Below are positions 63,738-64,000 of a stretch of DNA of 64,000 nt, one piece after another (within the stretch, counting starts at the first letter, position 1; every line of letters begins with the position of its first letter). A program made the position numbers and the translations under genes. The notes under the pieces are model-generated. The model was given only the letters and a program-made list of their open reading frames with translations, was not told the origin of the DNA and made no database searches. The stretch is from positions 580,515 to 644,514 of the forward strand of contig NZ_JAPIVG010000003.1 in assembly GCF_026240095.1 (NCBI RefSeq), written 5' to 3'. This stretch comes from Pedobacter sandarakinus. GTDB lineage: Bacteria; Bacteroidota; Bacteroidia; Sphingobacteriales; Sphingobacteriaceae.

Positions 63738-64000
63738 TTTTTCAGGAAAAAGAGCGCTTATCCGTATATTACGTGTATGTTGGCAAAAAATGGCTCGTCT
63801 TAGAATTACCTATCGTTTTGCGGAAACAATTTGAATTGGTTTTCCCTTCTTACCTGACTTGTTTTCGTTTCCAGTGGTCGCTTAAATCTAAAATAAAAAT
63901 CAAGTACTTTGCTCGCAATAGTAGCAGGAAAATATAGTAGTTCAAATTTATCGTTCTTTAAGCTTTTTTAATTGCTTTATTTCACCTTGGAAAGGTGCGA

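Larger units (their letters stand above)
63605..64000. other. 396-base end region after tRNA-His
   Basis: Holds the tRNA terminator and, on the minus strand at 63660-63737, a short frame that reads like a protein C-terminus. A 76-codon plus-strand frame at 63707-63937 overlaps it and looks random. Nothing else recognisable to the window edge. Confidence 0.5.

Noticed and set aside
63707..63937. 76-codon plus-strand frame after tRNA-His with a YYVYVG string
   Set aside because: The string briefly recalls GIY-YIG nucleases, but the second half of that motif and the catalytic residues are absent, and the frame overlaps a more protein-like minus-strand frame.

Overview
The window looks like a chromosomal segment of a member of the Bacteroidota, most likely Sphingobacteriaceae (Pedobacter/Mucilaginibacter-like). 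The evidence is two SusC/SusD pairs, a FecR anti-sigma factor, a giant adhesin with a type IX secretion (T9SS) type B C-terminal signal, PorP/SprF, glutamine synthetase III, large single-chain PurL, and promoters of the Bacteroidota form TTTG-N19/20-TAnnTTTG. It is ordinary A+T-leaning coding DNA. I see no insertion sequence, prophage or CRISPR array.

Layout. (1) 1-10727, plus strand: a FecR-controlled glycan utilisation locus with fecR (cut by the window edge), susC with an STN domain, a Tat-like susD lipoprotein, an endonuclease/exonuclease/phosphatase-fold lipoprotein, a GH89 alpha-N-acetylglucosaminidase and a Gfo/Idh/MocA oxidoreductase. It ends at a hairpin at 10845. (2) 11373-14111: a soluble multi-PAS histidine kinase with its own consensus promoter. 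(3) 14246-32631: two paralogous HTH plus P-loop NTPases (STAND/NACHT-like), both on the minus strand, bracket a plus-strand three-gene module: a ~3,370-residue Ig-repeat adhesin, PorP/SprF and an OmpA-family protein. This is the most unusual arrangement in the window. (4) 33035-37875: a GxGYxYP-domain protein, a divergent HxlR regulator/azoreductase pair with a repeated operator, a YheT-like hydrolase and an acyltransferase.

(5) 38015-49141: a sucrose- or glucoside-type utilisation locus. A six-gene minus-strand operon (GH13, SUT-like MFS, GH100-like hydrolase, PfkB sugar kinase, SusC, SusD) faces a LacI-family regulator, with overlapping palindromic operators between them. (6) 49219-51328: S1/P1 nuclease, a dihaem cytochrome c and a NeuD/PglD-like acetyltransferase. 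(7) 51506-59833: purM, glutamine synthetase III, TonB and purL, so two purine enzymes lie beside the enzyme that makes PurL's glutamine substrate. (8) 60068-63354: VOC/glyoxalase protein, TrmN6-like methyltransferase, YfcE-like phosphoesterase, fructose-1,6-bisphosphatase and RNase HI. (9) 63483-63651: tRNA-His(GTG) with a perfect promoter and a strong terminator.

How it works together. The window holds two nutrient-acquisition loci with different controls: a sigma/anti-sigma relay through the STN domain in the first, and a LacI repressor in the second. TonB at 55229 belongs to the family that energises SusC-type receptors. Between them lies a T9SS surface-adhesin module that may be controlled by the flanking HTH-NTPases. 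Several genes (hxlR, S1/P1 nuclease, purM) have a -7 element only 4-7 bases before the start codon, suggesting leaderless transcripts.
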